From Devosia subaequoris (GTDB lineage Bacteria; Pseudomonadota; Alphaproteobacteria; Rhizobiales; Devosiaceae), in contig NZ_JACIEW010000005.1 of NCBI RefSeq assembly GCF_014197055.1, positions 124,001 to 188,000 on the forward strand: a stretch of 64,000 nt of DNA, read 5' to 3'. The translations under genes and the position numbers were made by a program. The notes under the pieces were generated by a model. That model was not told where the DNA came from, did no database searches, and worked only from the letters and a program-made list of their open reading frames with translations. Of this stretch, positions 63,996 to 64,000 are shown piece after piece (the stretch's first letter is position 1; the number at the start of each line of letters is the position of its first letter).

Positions 63996-64000
63996 TGCTG

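Noticed and set aside
1-64000. Search for CRISPR arrays, rRNA, insertion sequences, integrases, toxin-antitoxin or defence islands
   Set aside because: No repeat-spacer array, transposase, integrase or recognisable toxin-antitoxin pair was found. The HerA-like ATPase alone is not enough to call a defence system.

Overview
The window looks like a stretch of core chromosome from a high-GC alphaproteobacterium of the order Hyphomicrobiales (Rhizobiales). The Devosia group is my best guess, made from protein character only. The evidence is the pyk/DUF1036/GapR (DUF2312) neighbourhood, Omp31-like porins, several YkuD L,D-transpeptidases, a cysteine-free bL36, a ligase-associated exonuclease beside an ATP-dependent ligase, and a LiuR-like MerR gene behind a fatty acyl-CoA ligase. 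I see no integrase, transposase, CRISPR array, rRNA operon or phage block.

Layout. 1-57: 3' end of a tRNA-Val(CAC). 0.2-1.6 kb: a small outer-membrane barrel and a FecR-domain protein with a repetitive Asp/Lys tail. 1.7-9.4 kb: PPOX flavoprotein, MsrB coupled to a hydroxypyruvate-isomerase-like TIM barrel, HrpB helicase, aldose-epimerase-like protein, HerA-like ATPase and a methyltransferase. 9.5-19.1 kb: LysR regulator, an ABC ATPase/FtsX permease pair, a secreted unknown, GFA protein, a divergent Gfo/Idh/MocA oxidoreductase and GntR regulator, aldo/keto reductase, DJ-1/PfpI protein and a ribbon-helix-helix protein. 19.2-26.3 kb: M16C peptidase, esterase, and a DNA-repair group (exonuclease, ATP-dependent ligase, UVR-motif protein).

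26.3-34.7 kb is a fatty-acid beta-oxidation locus. fadD and a MerR regulator run leftward; fadE, fadJ-like, thiolase and a small membrane protein run rightward. The intergenic region between them carries two 16-bp dyads, each overlapping a candidate -35 box. 35.0-40.5 kb is a five-gene peptide ABC transporter operon. 40.5-44.7 kb holds a response regulator, rpmJ, a probably acquired nitrilase/LysR pair, a gene-free stretch with REP-like inverted units, and a lipoprotein L,D-transpeptidase.

44.8-48.9 kb: pyruvate kinase with DUF1036, GapR, a frameshifted flagellar rod-like gene, and an Asp/Glu racemase with a divergent Lrp regulator. 49.0-57.1 kb: dxs, DUF882 murein peptidase, a large L,D-transpeptidase, a porin and an NtrC-type regulator. 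57.2-64.0 kb: a divergent pair of YdcH/DUF465 peptides, purEK, hydrolases, rpsU, MFS transporter, FrnE-like DsbA protein and a polytopic membrane protein.

No clearly unprecedented system is visible. The observations most worth following are the fad operator pair, the exonuclease-ligase-UVR grouping, the frameshifted rod gene, the Asp-tailed FecR protein and the paired REP-like units. All coordinates and motifs come from reading the sequence; no database search was run.
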